Positions 45,886 through 56,757 of a DNA stretch of 56,757 bases are shown here, in pieces. The position numbers and the translations under genes were made by a program. Position 1 is the first letter of the stretch, and each line of letters starts with the position of its first letter. The notes below the pieces were generated by a model, which was not told the DNA's origin, did no database searches, and saw only the letters and a program-made list of their open reading frames with translations. Origin of the DNA: Hypsibius dujardini (lineage: Eukaryota > Tardigrada > Eutardigrada > Parachela > Hypsibiidae); contig LRSR01002327.1 of NCBI GenBank assembly GCA_001579985.1, positions 1-56,757 on the forward strand. Direction: 5' to 3'.

Positions 45886-46189
45886 TCGTGGTTTCTAGAG
45901 GCCTCGACCTAGGAACACTTACTAAGCTGTGCTACCCCCTAAAACATCTTTTTGTGTGTTCCGAATTCGGCGCGAATAAAATTTCTCCCTTTCTACGTGA
46001 GTTCTTCCCGGACAAAAGTGAAACCGTTAATTTGGTACATCAGATGTCTGTTTGGGACATTTTTACCCTGCGGACAATTGTGCCTGAAATAATTTGTCTA
46101 CAATCTGCCGGATGAAAGCTTTGTCCATGTAAAGTCATACCGATCCGGCAAAAACAGACAACTACGTAATCTTTCTTTTTCCTTTGTCA
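45886..46189. other. 3' flank of Gr-C
   Basis: An open frame continues at 45765-46115 in another reading frame but ignores the Gr-C exon structure. No separate gene is seen. Confidence 0.3.
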
Positions 46190-46815
46190 TTCGCATTAAA
46201 AACGTTTGTGCTTGTCACACACCGATAAAGCAGAAAGACACAGACGGAGAGACACCTGAACAGACATACTCAATCAACAGTCACTCAAATTGCAACCAAA
46301 ACATTAGTCAATCAACGATCAACCAAATGAACAGCCCATGGCTTTCCATCAAGCAATCAATTGACGGTACACAGCAGCAAGTCTATTGAAACTATTGTCG
46401 TCAATTGATTACTTGATTGAAAACCATGTGCTGTTCATCTGGTTGATTGTTGATTGAATTTTCGGTTGCAATCTGAATGGTTTCTGATTGAGCATGTCTG
46501 TTTGGGTGTCTCTCCGTCTGTGCCTTTTTGCTCTATCAGTGTGTGACTGCCGTGTAGGATATCGAAAGTCATCGAATGATGTACGGACACACGCACTCTT
46601 TCGGTTGATTAAATAATTTGTTTAGTTAAATTAACTGTTCAATTAAAACTGGAGCAACACCAAAGTGCAGATATAGTATCAATCAACAATCAATTGAATG
46701 ACAATGCTGAAGAACGTAATCAAGCAATCAATGACCAACCAAACCACTATGACAAAAAATACGCCAATCAACAATTAATTGACGGTTTACAGCAGCAAAT
46801 CTATTGAGACAATTG
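46190..46815. repeat. Fold-back (MITE-like) element, copy 2, inverted relative to copy 1
   Basis: 46500-46815 is the reverse complement of about 4336-4650 (shared words: CACTCTCTCGGTTGATTAAAT-like, ACTATGACAAAAAATACGCC). 46215-46345 pairs with 46405-46530 as a long hairpin. Both copies end near ATTGAGACAATTGCC or its complement. Confidence 0.75.
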
Positions 46816-47797
46816 CCAACTTTGAAATTTCACCGAAAAAAAATGTAATTTAGCTTGACTGGCGAGATAAATTTTTATATGCATTACTAAATGGGGTCTA
46901 AATTAAAAAAAAGGTTTTAGAACGGTTCTGAATTCGACCGTTGAATATTTTCCCAAGTTAGACAAGCAATGTCTGCCCAGGTTGACTTTTCAGTAAAGCA
47001 GTTTTATCAGCAGAGACGCGGTTAAATGCTAAATAGTTGGTATCGAAAAAAGAAAACATTCCGCTTACATATAATCTGCCTGTCTTTTTAATGCTCACAC
47101 AAAGTTTGTTCTGTGGTCACACATACAGTAAAAGTCCGTTAACTTATTATATACGGTCTTACGGATGACAAAAAAGTTCGCTTTTTCTCACGTGTTACAA
47201 GTAAATCTACTTCTGACTTTATTTGTGTGAGAAGGATATGGTTTTTGCCTGGGAATGTCTGTGGGAGTAATTCTGGTCGGACCAAGATTAGAAAACGTTT
47301 ATTAGGGAACTTGTACGCCACACTTGCGACATTTCGCCGGTGTAACGCATGATTCTAAATAACAAAGACGTATTTTCGGTCGTTTGATGGATTCAACAGT
47401 GATGGAAATTGCAGGAAGCCCAAATAACTAGCCCAGCTTCCTCGTATTGGTAATTATTCGTGCAAGTATTGCAGTGTCTATCTGACGCGAGTGAACGAGC
47501 CACAAATCGTCACTTCCGCGCGATATTAAGGAAACGAGCTCTTCGCTTTCCATTAAACTCAACGTGTGTGTTCGACTAATACAGACAACAGCTGGAAAGC
47601 GTGGTTTGATGCACGACCCGATATGACGCGATCTCACAAATAGCTGCTGCTCAAATTTGTTACTTAAACAGCGTCTTCGCCTCAATCTTCCAAAGACAGA
47701 GCTTTCCAGTCTTCTCAAATTATTATTTTTTTAAAATCTTAATCCAAGTACCTTCGCTAAGCCCACACGTCATATCGACCCCCCCCCCCTAGATACC
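46816..47797. other. Upstream of the LDLa gene, no gene recognised
   Basis: The minus-strand frames at 47139-47321 and 47428-47718 show no domain or splice partners. A C-run of 11 bases lies at 47779-47789 just before the ATG. Confidence 0.3.
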
Positions 47798-48614
47798 ATG
47801 AGACCACTACTCTTTTCATCGATTCTGCTATTGGTATGTAAAACATCAGATCTGCTTTTAACTGTTTTCGTAGAAAAAGTTACTTTTTACTTGCACAAAT
47901 CTCACTTGGGCAATATTTCAGATGCCGAATTCAATTTGATTCCAAGTTTTACTAGTAGAATCTCATTTATGATGGTTTTCAAAAAAAATTGTCGCTGCTG
48001 TTTCAATAGGTTTTTTTGGCAGAATTTCAAAGTTGGGAAAACAATAGAAGATTCCAGCAAAATTGCTTGATTTCAACTGGAAAATTACGAGTGGCACTGC
48101 AGAAATGACCCACAACCCCGCCCCTTCATACCCAAAATTGATTCTGCGGATGCTAATCCATTCCAAATTCAATTTTGAGAGAGACTGTGTCGAAAACCAT
48201 CAAATGAAATCTTTTCTGAAGATCGACATTTTTTTAAAGTCAAAATCATCATAAACATGATTTCATAAATAAAACTTAAAAGAGGAATCAATTTGAGTTC
48301 TGCGTCTGAAATACTTGCCAGGTAAGTAAGTAAAGCAAACTATATACGGAATAAATATATAGGAAATGCATTTCCAGGCAATCTGTCAACTTCTGATTCA
48401 CCCAATTGGGACATCTGCCGCTCCAACCCGGGAACTAGTCACTAAGGTAGTCGCTAAGTGGTTCCATTGCGCCGACCAGGTGCGCATTCCGCTTTGGTGG
48501 AAATGTGACGGTGATGCGGACTGCCGGAATGGAAGTGACGAACGGGACTGTCCCGCAAAAGCGTCAGGGGGTTTAGCGTGGACTTCGGGTCCTCCGAACG
48601 GACAGGACTCATGA
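47798..48614 (+). CDS. Small secreted protein with a disulfide-reduced LDLa domain
   Basis: Exon 1 (47798-47833) encodes [12 protein letters not shown] and exon 2 (48378-48614) continues in phase 0, giving 90 residues. Residues 1-27 are a signal peptide. Residues 41-70 are an LDL-receptor class A repeat: [25 protein letters not shown], with the Asp/Glu calcium cage intact. Only four of six Cys remain (43, 55, 61, 70). The missing ones are C1 and C3, the latter read as Arg48 in VRIP; in LDLa domains C1 and C3 pair with each other. The C-terminal 20 residues are Gly/Pro/Ser-rich. Probably a secreted ligand-binding module; function unknown. It could also be a fragment of a larger gene. Confidence 0.6.
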
Positions 48615-49265
48615 AAGGCTTCGCGTTGCTACGACACCGTCGTCACAAGATCGTCGTTTTACACAAAGCCGATGCTGAGATAAATAGACCTGGGTGTGTG
48701 GTTCAACGATGCGCCCTTCACTCACTTTGTTGATGCGAATTAAAGTGAAATTGATTATTCGTTTAATATTATTTTATTTTATTGCATCCTTAGTTAGGAA
48801 AAGTCACAAGTACCGAAGATAAAAGCAGAATCGTTGCCCCCTGCACCTTTCGAAGGTTGGGAGAACCAATATCATGTACAGTATCTGTCCTACCATCAAG
48901 CTCCTGAATTGCTTTATTCAAAAATTCTCTCCCAAGTATTTTTCGGAGATCAGGGGGAGGATCTCAGAGTATCTTTCGAAAAGAACCGATAATTCCAGCG
49001 AAACTGTCTAGTCTTGGTCTATAGCTCCGCCCACTGACCTCAAACCTTTTTTGGTATGCTAAACAATTCTAAAAGAATGGGAGTGGGGGAGAACATTTTT
49101 GTTTGAATTCAAGTCACGAGATAGGAAATATAGGCGGCGGATAGGAAATTTGTTCTAACACATAGAAAATGAGAAGGCAAAAAACTGATGAGGTCAAGAA
49201 TAAAGGCAATACAACACATGAAGGACTTCCTCAGAATAGAAATTTCAGAAATGCTTTTGGTTTAA
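48615..49265. other. Intergenic between convergent genes, no gene
   Basis: It holds the 3' flank of the LDLa gene (ATTAAA at 48739-48744 is a possible poly(A) signal) and decayed repeats similar to 48000-48160 and 53400-53690. Confidence 0.3.
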
Positions 49266-49280
49266 TTTATTAATTTATTA
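49266..49280 (-). terminator. Poly(A) signals of the CUB-like membrane protein gene
   Basis: On the minus strand, AATAAA repeats (ATTAATAAATTAATAAATT) begin about 30 bases after the TGA at 49311, implying a very short 3' UTR. Confidence 0.5.
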
Positions 49281-49310
49281 ATTGATCATCAGAGGTGCGC
49301 CAACTTGCGA

Positions 49311-52300
49311 TCAACTGTGCTGCGTTGGATAGGGTACAGCGTTATTGGAGGCCACGCCCTGTCCAGCTGTCGCGTAGGGCGTGTAAGCCGGCGGTGCTCC
49401 CGGAATATTTCCACCGTATGCTTGTTGTTGCGGGTACGCTGCATAGCCGCCTTGGGTCACTACGACCTGCGCAGCGTATTGGTTGACGACCGGGACACTC
49501 ACTCCCGGGACGTGCCGATGGACGACGCGTTGTCGGGACCGGCGGCAGAAGATCGAGGTGAGCACGGCGACGAAGATGACTCCAGCGATGGACCCGAAAA
49601 CGATACCAACAATGGTTCCGGGCGCTGTAAACAGGCGTATTACGTAAAGCACATTCGTCCTCATTCCGACAAACACAAGTTTGGCCTAAGCTGAGTTAAA
49701 AAATTTGTACGTAGTCGGAAGAAAATTTTCATTCGAGCTATACAAATAAACCTAGTTTTTCCATTTTGTGTCAAATTTTATAAATATATCGTTAAATTAA
49801 TAGAGGCAGTGCGGCAGTCAATAAAAATGTGTAAAAAGAACCTATCAAAAAAGGTATCAACGAGCAAGCGGAATGTTGTGCCGTGCGCATCAAAAACAAG
49901 GCCTGTGATTGGTCTATTCGCATTTTTCAATTTTTTACAGCTCTGATGCCTTACAGCTCAGCCAAATGCGATAAGCGAATTTCCGAAATTCACTGATCGA
50001 TTTTCCTTGGCAGCTCCGGCTGATCACTTGTTCAAACTCGTTCATCAGAATTTTGTGTGTTACATTTTGTTGATTGATGGGAAACGTTGACGACCACACT
50101 CTCGCTACTGTTACATTCGTACTCGCCAGCACAGTGTGTGTATGGCAAAGAGTCCACGTGACTTGGCTCTTCGCTGTGACTGTGACCGTGAGTCAGATCC
50201 TTTTGTGTCACCGACACAATTCTGACAACATTCCTCGAATTTTCGGAAAAATGCACTCATCCTTCCTGTAGATCTGACTTTCAGTTACTTTCATGACAAT
50301 CGCTCAAGAAGTTTGAATGCACGCCGCATGGGTACCGTGTACCGTTGAAAGCTTAACGAAGCTTCCTGCAAAAATTGAGTTAAAATGTCTCACAACTTTT
50401 GATTAGCAGAATTTACACTTTACGAATCGGAATCTAATTTGTTCGCTTCCGAACACGTCGAACGCGCGGGAGTTGAGGGCGAGAGCTGAGGCATGGAACA
50501 CGGATACTGGTTTTTGCTGTTTGGCATTGGGGGCCTCACCCTGACTTTTATCCTAATTACAATCGTCTGTGCCTTCGTCAAACGGTCCAGTAGGCTTGTG
50601 AACCACCAGCATTATGACGTGGGCTTTACATCTGGAGCTGTTTTGGCTGGTGTCATGTCACCACAATCATGCCATACCCTTGAACCGTGTGGCACCATCT
50701 CGACTGCAAGACCTTTTTCTTATGGTACCATCTGCTAAACGTTTCCTCCTCATGTGTGTAAAGATTTTTTTCTAATTACTAAGAATACTTTGTGACAAAA
50801 ATACCGTGCAAATTGAATGTTAACTTGAGCGTTCATTTAGTAAAAGAAATTCGGTCTATTCTTGGCCACGCCTTTTTCTCTCTTATTCCGAGCCACAGAC
50901 AATGAATCAAACGTCCGTTTTCTCGTTGTCGTGAAGCAGAAAACTGTTTGAAAGTCGGGGGGGGGGCGGAGCTAGAAAACCGACCGCACTCTCGCTAATG
51001 TAAGAGAGGCATCCTGTTTATTTACGGTTAGTGCTTTGCCTGACTTTCCAGCTACGCTGGCCATCCCAATTATTGTTCAATTCATCAAAATGTTCATGTT
51101 ACTTTAGTTTGAATTTAAACACCTTAAACATAAACCTTAAATACCTTAAACAAATTTAAATCTACCGACAAAATTTATTGAACTAACAAACTTATCGTGT
51201 TTGAAAGAAAAGCTAGATTTTCAGCACTTACCGAACAATAAGATGTTATATATAATACCATAATATTTATAGTAAACTTAAGGAGTTTGAATAAATCTAT
51301 GTTTTTAAATATTATTTCTGCTTTGGTGACTTTAAATAAAATAAAAATACATTTAATTTAAAACTGGAAGTTGTTTTTATGCCATTTAGAATAACTTTAA
51401 AGTATACTTGAACAACACTGATCGAAGTAATGCTTATTGACGCCCTCTAATACTGGTGGGGATTTATTTTGCCCTCTATTTTGACCGTAAGACTAATTTG
51501 CGACTTTTTAATACAGCGAAGGGCACACATTAAGTAATTTAGGGTCATAATTTGTTGTGCATGGTAAAAGAAATTTGAATTTCAGTCGATTCGATTGGCA
51601 TGAGGTAAAATTCCTTGAAGTTGAGTGGAGTAACGGGTCATTTTCGAAATCAAACTCGCAAGTTTCCGCTTTCAAAACGGAATGCTCTCTAGCTCCGCTC
51701 TCTTACTGCAAAACAACTATTTCCGTCTGTCATTTCATTACAAATTACATTTCTCATTGGATGACGTATTGTTTTGGAAGCCAAGGGGCGGAGCTGGTGA
51801 TCATTGTCCCGTATTCCCCGTCCCGTTTACAGTTTAAAGTAAATTGAAAAATTAAACATGTGATTGGGAAATTCAATGTCATTTAAAGTCATTTAACCAA
51901 TTTCTACAATTTTTTGTTCATCCTGTTTGTGAATGAACTTACAAAGGCTGCACGGGCTGGAGTACGTCTTATCGATTGAGATGGCGAAATTGGAATCATC
52001 CGACGCGTCGTAGTACCTCGATCCCGGACAGTTGACCCGGTCACTGTGGTCGCAGTAAAGTTCATCGAGAACGTACCCGCTCAATGCACTGCAGTACGTG
52101 TCGGTGTCGCGGATATTACTACTCCCAAAGACCGATCTCGCTGAAATAGTGCAAACGAGAGGCTAGTTTAAGGTTTTTACAAGTCGGAATCAGAGCCCCT
52201 AATGGTAGACGTCCGAGGGGTGGGCGCAGGTACAAAATGCATTTTTTCCAATTGAACCCTAAAGGAAGTCTATTATTCCTGATCATTTTGAAACTTGTGG

Positions 52301-54460
52301 TGGTGGAAATCAGATTCCAACATCCGCTCAAGTTTCAACATGATAAGTGTACAGGAAAAAGTTGAATGGAGGGTCCGAGCAATGAGCAAAAGGGGTGAGG
52401 CAGGAAGTTAGTTGAACGCAATCAACTAATCAACCAGTAAGCTTTCAGAGGCGCTTTTATTTTATTCTGTCGCTTACTGTAGCACCGAAAAATGCGCCAT
52501 ATGACTTTGGTACGAGCACGAGACCTTCCCGTCTCTCTGTCTGTCAAGGTGTGTCATGGTACGAGTAAAGGGTTGAGTAATTTTCTGTGCGATAGTGATT
52601 GAGCTCGCAGCCACCGGTGGCAGCTGCAAAAAGCTCACAAATCAGCTCTTCCGTTTCCAGGTTAGAGAAATCGTCAGTCGTCGAAATGAATCTTTGCCCG
52701 TTTTCTCACCCCTTGGCCCCTGACTCTGGACCCCCTGACCCACCCCCGTTGCCCTACCACGAGGGGTCCTAGTTCCGACTTGTAAGGATCCTTATCGAGC
52801 CCCTGGTGCCGTCGCAACTGTTTGTACGCAAGAACTAACAAGCTTACGTCATTAATGTCTTTATTGTTTGCATGTTGACTTTTTCGACACGTACTGTGCA
52901 CAACGTTATAATCCAAGGTCAGGGAGTCCGAAGAGGGTGCCGTCGTGGCAGGGCCTTTGACGAAAGCTATAGTGAATGTCGGGGTCGTGGCCTCATCCGT
53001 GAGGTACTGCGCTACCGATGTGGGATCGCGGGCGGTGAAGACGCCTGTCCCGCCCGGGAGAGTCTTCTCCACGGTGTAGTAGGAGGGGTAGTTGTAAGAG
53101 TTTGGCGTTCTAATTTCCACTTTGTCCTGCTGGTATAGGCTCAGAACTCTGTAAGGTGCAAAGAACTGAAGCGATAATGTCGTTGCTGAAAGAAGTGCCT
53201 ATAAACTAAAATGACGACACTAGATATAAAGTAGTATACAGGTAATTCTACAGGAACAGATTATTGTGAGGTTTACTAAAAGCCTTAATTGGAACGATTT
53301 TCAAAAGTGAAACGCTGAAGGCATAAACTTTATTTCTTAAATTAGTTGTGAATGTTTAAAATGTATTTTAATAGTGATGCATATATATTTCGTCGGCATG
53401 GCTCTGAAATCTTTTTTCAGGAGGATTTCAAAATTCGGACAAAAACTGGAAGATTCCATTCCCCCTGATTTCACTGCACAATTTCTGTTCGGAAAGAGCT
53501 TTTAAATTTCAAAATGTTAGACATTGTTCCACTCCAATTCAACTTGAAATCGATTAAACTTAATGGCATCTTTTTTGGATGCCAAGGACAGAGTAATGAG
53601 CCATTGCTGGAATGTCACTCAGGAGTTTCCGGTCTGGATTGAAACTAACCCATGGCGCCGCCCCCTTACATCCGGAACAAATTCTGCTAATATGAACTAC
53701 ACGTAAAGCTTAAGATAAATGATCAGAAAATAAAAGGCACAGTTGAAATCAGCTAACTGAAGTAAGTAAACAGCTTAACTAATTCAAAAATAAATTAGTA
53801 TTTATGTAGTCAGAGTAAGTCAGTTCAGTTCATTCGACCAGCTGAAGTAAGTAAGCAGCTTACTAGCTCAAAAATAAATTAGCAATGAGTTTTAAGTTAG
53901 TTTGTCATTCTAACTTAACTGACTCTTTGTAACCATGATTAAAATTATATATCCAGAGAACCCTACGGATAAATGGAACACAATATTCTAGCCAGCGCTC
54001 AAATGTAGGCTTGAAAGTTGCCCTGTTCCAGGCACACTGAAGCTATATTAAATTAGTAATATAGTAATATAGTAATATAGTGTAGTAATCGGAATGGGGG
54101 GGAGGGGCGTCCAGAATGCCTTACTTGACATTGAAGTAGACCTTGTATGTATAGTATGAATAACACTCCGCCGCAGAGGTGTCGACCGTGACCGTGACCG
54201 AGCAGTTCCGGGTGGGATAGGTGCTGTACTTGAGGGTTCCAGCTCGGTTGGAAGCTTCTCGACGGCACGGCAGTTTCAAAGTCAATCCGCAATAGTCATT
54301 TAGATTGTCTGAAAGTAAAAACCACTTTACCATTGATACAAAATTGTATTCCGTCGAGAAATGGAACAATTGAAAGCTCACAGGTTTGGTAGGTATAGGC
54401 CTCCAGTACTTGAGCACCCATGAACAGCACAGCGAATAGCGCTAATAGTTTGGTTCCCAT
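49311..54460 (-). CDS. Type I membrane protein with CUB-like ectodomain and PPAY tail
   Basis: Five exons in phase (1,2,1,1): 54382-54460, 54125-54308, 52895-53148, 51943-52140 and 49311-49624, 342 residues. Residues 1-20 (KLLALFAVLFMGAQVLEA region) are a signal peptide. The ectodomain begins with a CUB-like part (YCGLTLKLPC, PTRNCSVTVTVD, YTYKVYFNVK) continuing to TFTIAFVKGP and LTLDYNVV, then a Cys-containing membrane-proximal part (TYCSALSGYVLDELYCDHSD, NCPGSRYYDASDDS). Exon 5 gives the helix GTIVGIVFGSIAGVIFVAVL, a CRRSRQR stop-transfer and a Tyr/Gln/Ala-rich tail with PGAPPAYTPY, a PPxY motif bound by WW domains (for example Nedd4-type ligases). Tail style resembles Shisa/CYYR1-like adaptors. 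Surface receptor or trafficking adaptor is inferred. Ectodomain assignment is by pattern only. Confidence 0.7.
49825..50100 (+). repeat. Dispersed repeat, copy 2
   Basis: Same-orientation match to 2620-2885, here inside intron 4 of the CUB-like gene and about 390 bases before the small membrane ORF at 50493. Confidence 0.75.
50493..50738 (+). CDS. Small single-pass membrane protein, nested antisense
   Basis: An 81-codon ORF from ATG at 50493. Helix WFLLFGIGGLTLTFILITIV (residues 6-25) is followed by CAFVKRSSR and a tail with Cys, Ser and Pro (VMSPQSCHTLEPCGTISTA). There is no signal peptide apart from the helix, so it is probably a type III or signal-anchor protein. It lies inside intron 4 of the CUB-like gene on the other strand and resembles the small membrane ORF at 501-743 in layout. 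Family not recognised; it may be a single exon of a larger gene. Confidence 0.45.
   Translation: MEHGYWFLLFGIGGLTLTFILITIVCAFVKRSSRLVNHQHYDVGFTSGAVLAGVMSPQSCHTLEPCGTISTARPFSYGTIC
50739..51942. other. Intron 4 of the CUB-like gene, remaining part
   Basis: AT-rich, with a G-run at 50958-50966 and a third, short match to the end of the dispersed repeat (GACCGCACTCTCGCTAATG) near 50980. The ORF 51557-51847 has no domain. Confidence 0.3.
52344..52476. mobile_element. MITE family I, short copy
   Basis: The left part (AGGAAAAAGTTGAATGGAGG and GTCCGAGC) matches 13679-13910. The right end reads TAAGCGACAGAAT inward. About 133 bases, in intron 3 of the CUB-like gene. Confidence 0.7.
53149..54124. other. 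Intron 2 of the CUB-like gene
   Basis: Contains a decayed repeat at about 53400-53690 similar to 48000-48160, an AGCTGAAGTAAGTAAGCAGCTTA-type duplication at 53757-53880 (AACAGCTTAACT / AAGCAGCTTACT, each followed by AAAATAAATTAG), and an ATAGTAAT run at 54055-54080. No exon. Confidence 0.4.
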
Positions 54461-54810
54461 TTTCGGCGCAGATTACAAGAATTTACGTGTGGAAAATGAC
54501 TTTTCTGGTTGATCTGAAAAAGAAACTCAAATTCAGCTCGATCTGGGACCGACAGAGAATTCTAATAATTTGATCGGTTGCTTCTCGCGCCCTCGTGATA
54601 TACAGCACTGTGGAACGCGGGTGTATAATATCAACGCGCCTCAGACCATTGTTTGCAGTCTTATCGTTCAATTCCTCCGTTTATCGGTTAGTTATTTACT
54701 CATTTCGCTGCATTGCCCGTGCACTTCACCTCGAATCCGTGCGGGATGACGCATTCAAATATGATGCCAAAGAACAAACGTTCAAGTTACGATAGCGCCC
54801 ATATATACGG

Positions 54811-55060
54811 TACAGTACGAGTATAAGTCTGTATTTCGGCTCACCCTCCAGTTGATCGATAAATCGGCTCACTCATAGGTTTCTCCTTGATGGCAGGTGC
54901 TTGATTGTATGATTTTCTGTACTATACCGTAGGATAAAACAGCACTTCTGGAAATCAAACAATCAAGCACCTGCCTTCAGAGAGAAACCCGTGAGTGAGC
55001 CGATTTATCGACCAAGTGGAGAGTGAGCCGAAATGAAAACTTCTCCTCATACTCGTACTG
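54811..55060. mobile_element. MITE, family II, copy 2
   Basis: CAGTACGAGTAT at both ends in inverted orientation; inner inverted repeat with AAATCGGCTCACTCA and GCAGGTGCTTGATTG, shared with 21951-22187. About 250 bases, no ORF. Confidence 0.8.
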
Positions 55061-55982
55061 ATTCCAGCCAAGCATATTTACAATAAATGAATCAGGTCCA
55101 AGATGAAAGATCTGGAGTTACTATAAAGGCTAACACGTTCTACTAAAAATTGAAGTTGTCGATGAGGAAGATGATACATACGGTTTCCGCTCAAAGAACA
55201 AGGAGTCTGGTCAAATTCGATCCACTCTAATTTAAAGAAAGGTACAAGTGGCGTATCGGGCGCAAAACTGCGGCGCCAATAGGAAATAATCACAATAGAC
55301 CAATTGCAGAAAAGGGTAATTTTGACTGATTTTTTTGCTGTAGAGCCATTTGTTCTCTCCAATCAATTTCAGGCAAATTAAAGCCAAAGATTAGTTGAGG
55401 AGGAACTCGCTAGATTCTTCTCCAGTTAATTGAATAATTTCACTGTGCGACTGTCCAATTGGTCAAGAAGTGGGCAGGCACGCTGTAAAAAGTAGAAAAG
55501 TGCTGCCGCGGCAAAGAGTTTGAGTGTTTTCAACGCATGCAGCGCCGCCTTCGGTTGTAGTTGAAAAAATGTAAGTCATTTTTTCTGGCTGATTCTATAT
55601 TTCTTGTAATAATTCTTGCTTTCTTCAAAAGTTTACATCCATTACTTTTCAGCTGGGCCCCTTTTTGTTCAGGCCCGGAAGCTTCTATAACAGCGTTGCT
55701 GTTTCCTTTTGGTTAGGCTCGTTATACACTGAACTAACTGTTTATGTTTTAAAGTGGCTAGAATTTGAAAACAGGGTGGCTAAAATTCGATTACAGTTTA
55801 ATAGAGAGCAGGTGAAGAAAACGTCGTACTGAACCGACTGAACTCGCGCGCTACATCCTACGCGGCTGTTCTGTCTGGTTGGGATTTTCATGCAAAACTC
55901 CAACCTGGTAGGACAGCTTCTTTTGTCCATGTTGACCCGAATGCTCGGCGCAGCTTTCACAACTGGCTCTATTAGGAAAGCT
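55061..55982. other. No gene recognised
   Basis: The minus-strand frames at 55078-55362 and 55742-55996 show no domain and no splice partners. Confidence 0.3.
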
Positions 55983-56704
55983 GGACACTTCGGCACGTTC
56001 TAAAACTGGACTGTACTGGACTCCTGTACTGTACTCGTGTACTGGACTGCACTGTACTGTACTCGTGTACTGTACTCGTGTACTGGAATGCACTGTACTG
56101 TACTGGACTCCTGTACTGTACTCGTGTACTGGACTGCACTGTACTGCACTCTGTACTTATAGTAGTGTACGAGCAAGACCCGTGATAATGAAGCAGGGAA
56201 GGCGTCTAATCGGCCTAATAATATACACAGATTCATATACACGGATTTCTATTGCTATAACCCTTTCCTTGGTCTGCATTGGTGATTGAACGCCAAGGTG
56301 TGCAGACGTAGAGTTTAATTAACTGGATTATTTTACTCTATAAATTTCAACTTTTTTTAAATTCAGCTTTCCCGCTTTTTAATTATCTTGACATGTGGCG
56401 TATCTGTAATCAGTACGCACGAGACGAGTGTGTTCGTCTCTGCGCTGTTAATGGATGTGTCAAAGTTTTCCTCATCAAGGACGGCCATACAGATGGAGTG
56501 GTAACATTTGACTCTAGATGGCCTCTGACAGTGTATGGTCTATTTTGCCTTTACAATTTTCCTCTTATCAATGAAATAGGGCAGGGCAAACTTTCGGTGC
56601 TTACGACAGCGCCAGTGCCCAGTACATTACAGTACACGAGAACAAGAGAACAGGAGTTTAGTACAGTGCAGGAGTCCAGTAGAGGAGTGCAGTACATGTT
56701 TCAG
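55983..56704. repeat. Inverted-repeat element with minisatellite ends
   Basis: CGGCACGTTCTAAAACTGGA at the left matches CGGCACGTTCTGAAACATG read inward from 56710. Both ends consist of GTACTG(T/G)ACT(C/G)-type units: about 150 bases at 56005-56156 and about 90 bases at 56620-56705. The middle (56160-56620) has one open frame of no known family. Likely a fold-back transposable element with subterminal tandem repeats. Confidence 0.6.
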
Positions 56705-56757
56705 AACGTGCCGGGCAATTTTGCCTGAACCATAACTCCCGAAAGGACTTGACCGTT

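Noticed and set aside
45765-46115. 116-codon frame after Gr-C exon 2
   Set aside because: It overlaps the last Gr-C exon in another frame and has no domain.
56393-56728. 111-codon frame at the end of the window
   Set aside because: Its last third is the minisatellite end of an inverted-repeat element and the rest matches no family I know.

Overview
The window is nuclear DNA of an animal. Genes are split by short GT-AG introns, intergenic space is large and AT-rich, and simple repeats, MITEs and DNA-transposon remains are abundant. Three intact genes belong to the seven-transmembrane gustatory-receptor (Gr, 7tm_7) superfamily. Together with the many terminal-inverted-repeat elements this suggests an arthropod or another ecdysozoan, possibly a less studied lineage. 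I cannot name the species. There is no sign of a prokaryotic operon, rRNA or CRISPR array. All exon models were made by eye from open frame, splice consensus and matching intron phase.

Layout. 0-3 kb: a small single-pass membrane ORF on the minus strand, then repeats. 3.0-4.0 kb: a TATA-driven gene for a secreted Cys-rich protein that joins an eight-cysteine CS-alpha-beta (defensin-like) domain to short Cys modules. 4.3-4.9 kb: a fold-back element with a second copy, inverted, at 46.2-46.8 kb. 5.8-8.0 kb: intact Gr-A. 9.5-18.4 kb: a graveyard of duplicated Gr-A and Gr-B pieces, invaded by a pogo/Tigger-like transposon and another insertion, mixed with a CACTA transposase fragment and copies of a small RRM-like gene whose best copy is at 18.0-18.4 kb. 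19.1-21.1 kb: a five-exon gene of unknown family (minus). 25.4-30.8 kb: a BEN-domain gene (minus), 5' end not found, with a 4-kb intron filled by a TTGA tetranucleotide satellite and GC-rich hairpin repeats. 31.4-36.6 kb: a nearly complete CACTA/EnSpm-like transposase gene (minus). 37.3-39.6 kb: broken PIF/Harbinger-like remains. 40.7-45.9 kb: divergently arranged Gr-B (minus) and Gr-C (plus), with the same exon phases. 47.8-48.6 kb: a small secreted LDLa protein lacking one disulfide pair. 49.3-54.5 kb: a five-exon type I membrane protein with a CUB-like ectodomain and a PPAY tail, with a small membrane ORF on the opposite strand inside its last intron. 54.8-56.7 kb: MITEs and a minisatellite-ended inverted-repeat element.

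The genes do not form one pathway. The clearest theme is a chemoreceptor cluster that expands and decays by local duplication while DNA transposons insert into it. The RRM-like small gene seems to have been copied along with the receptor blocks, since each copy lies beside a Gr gene or fragment.
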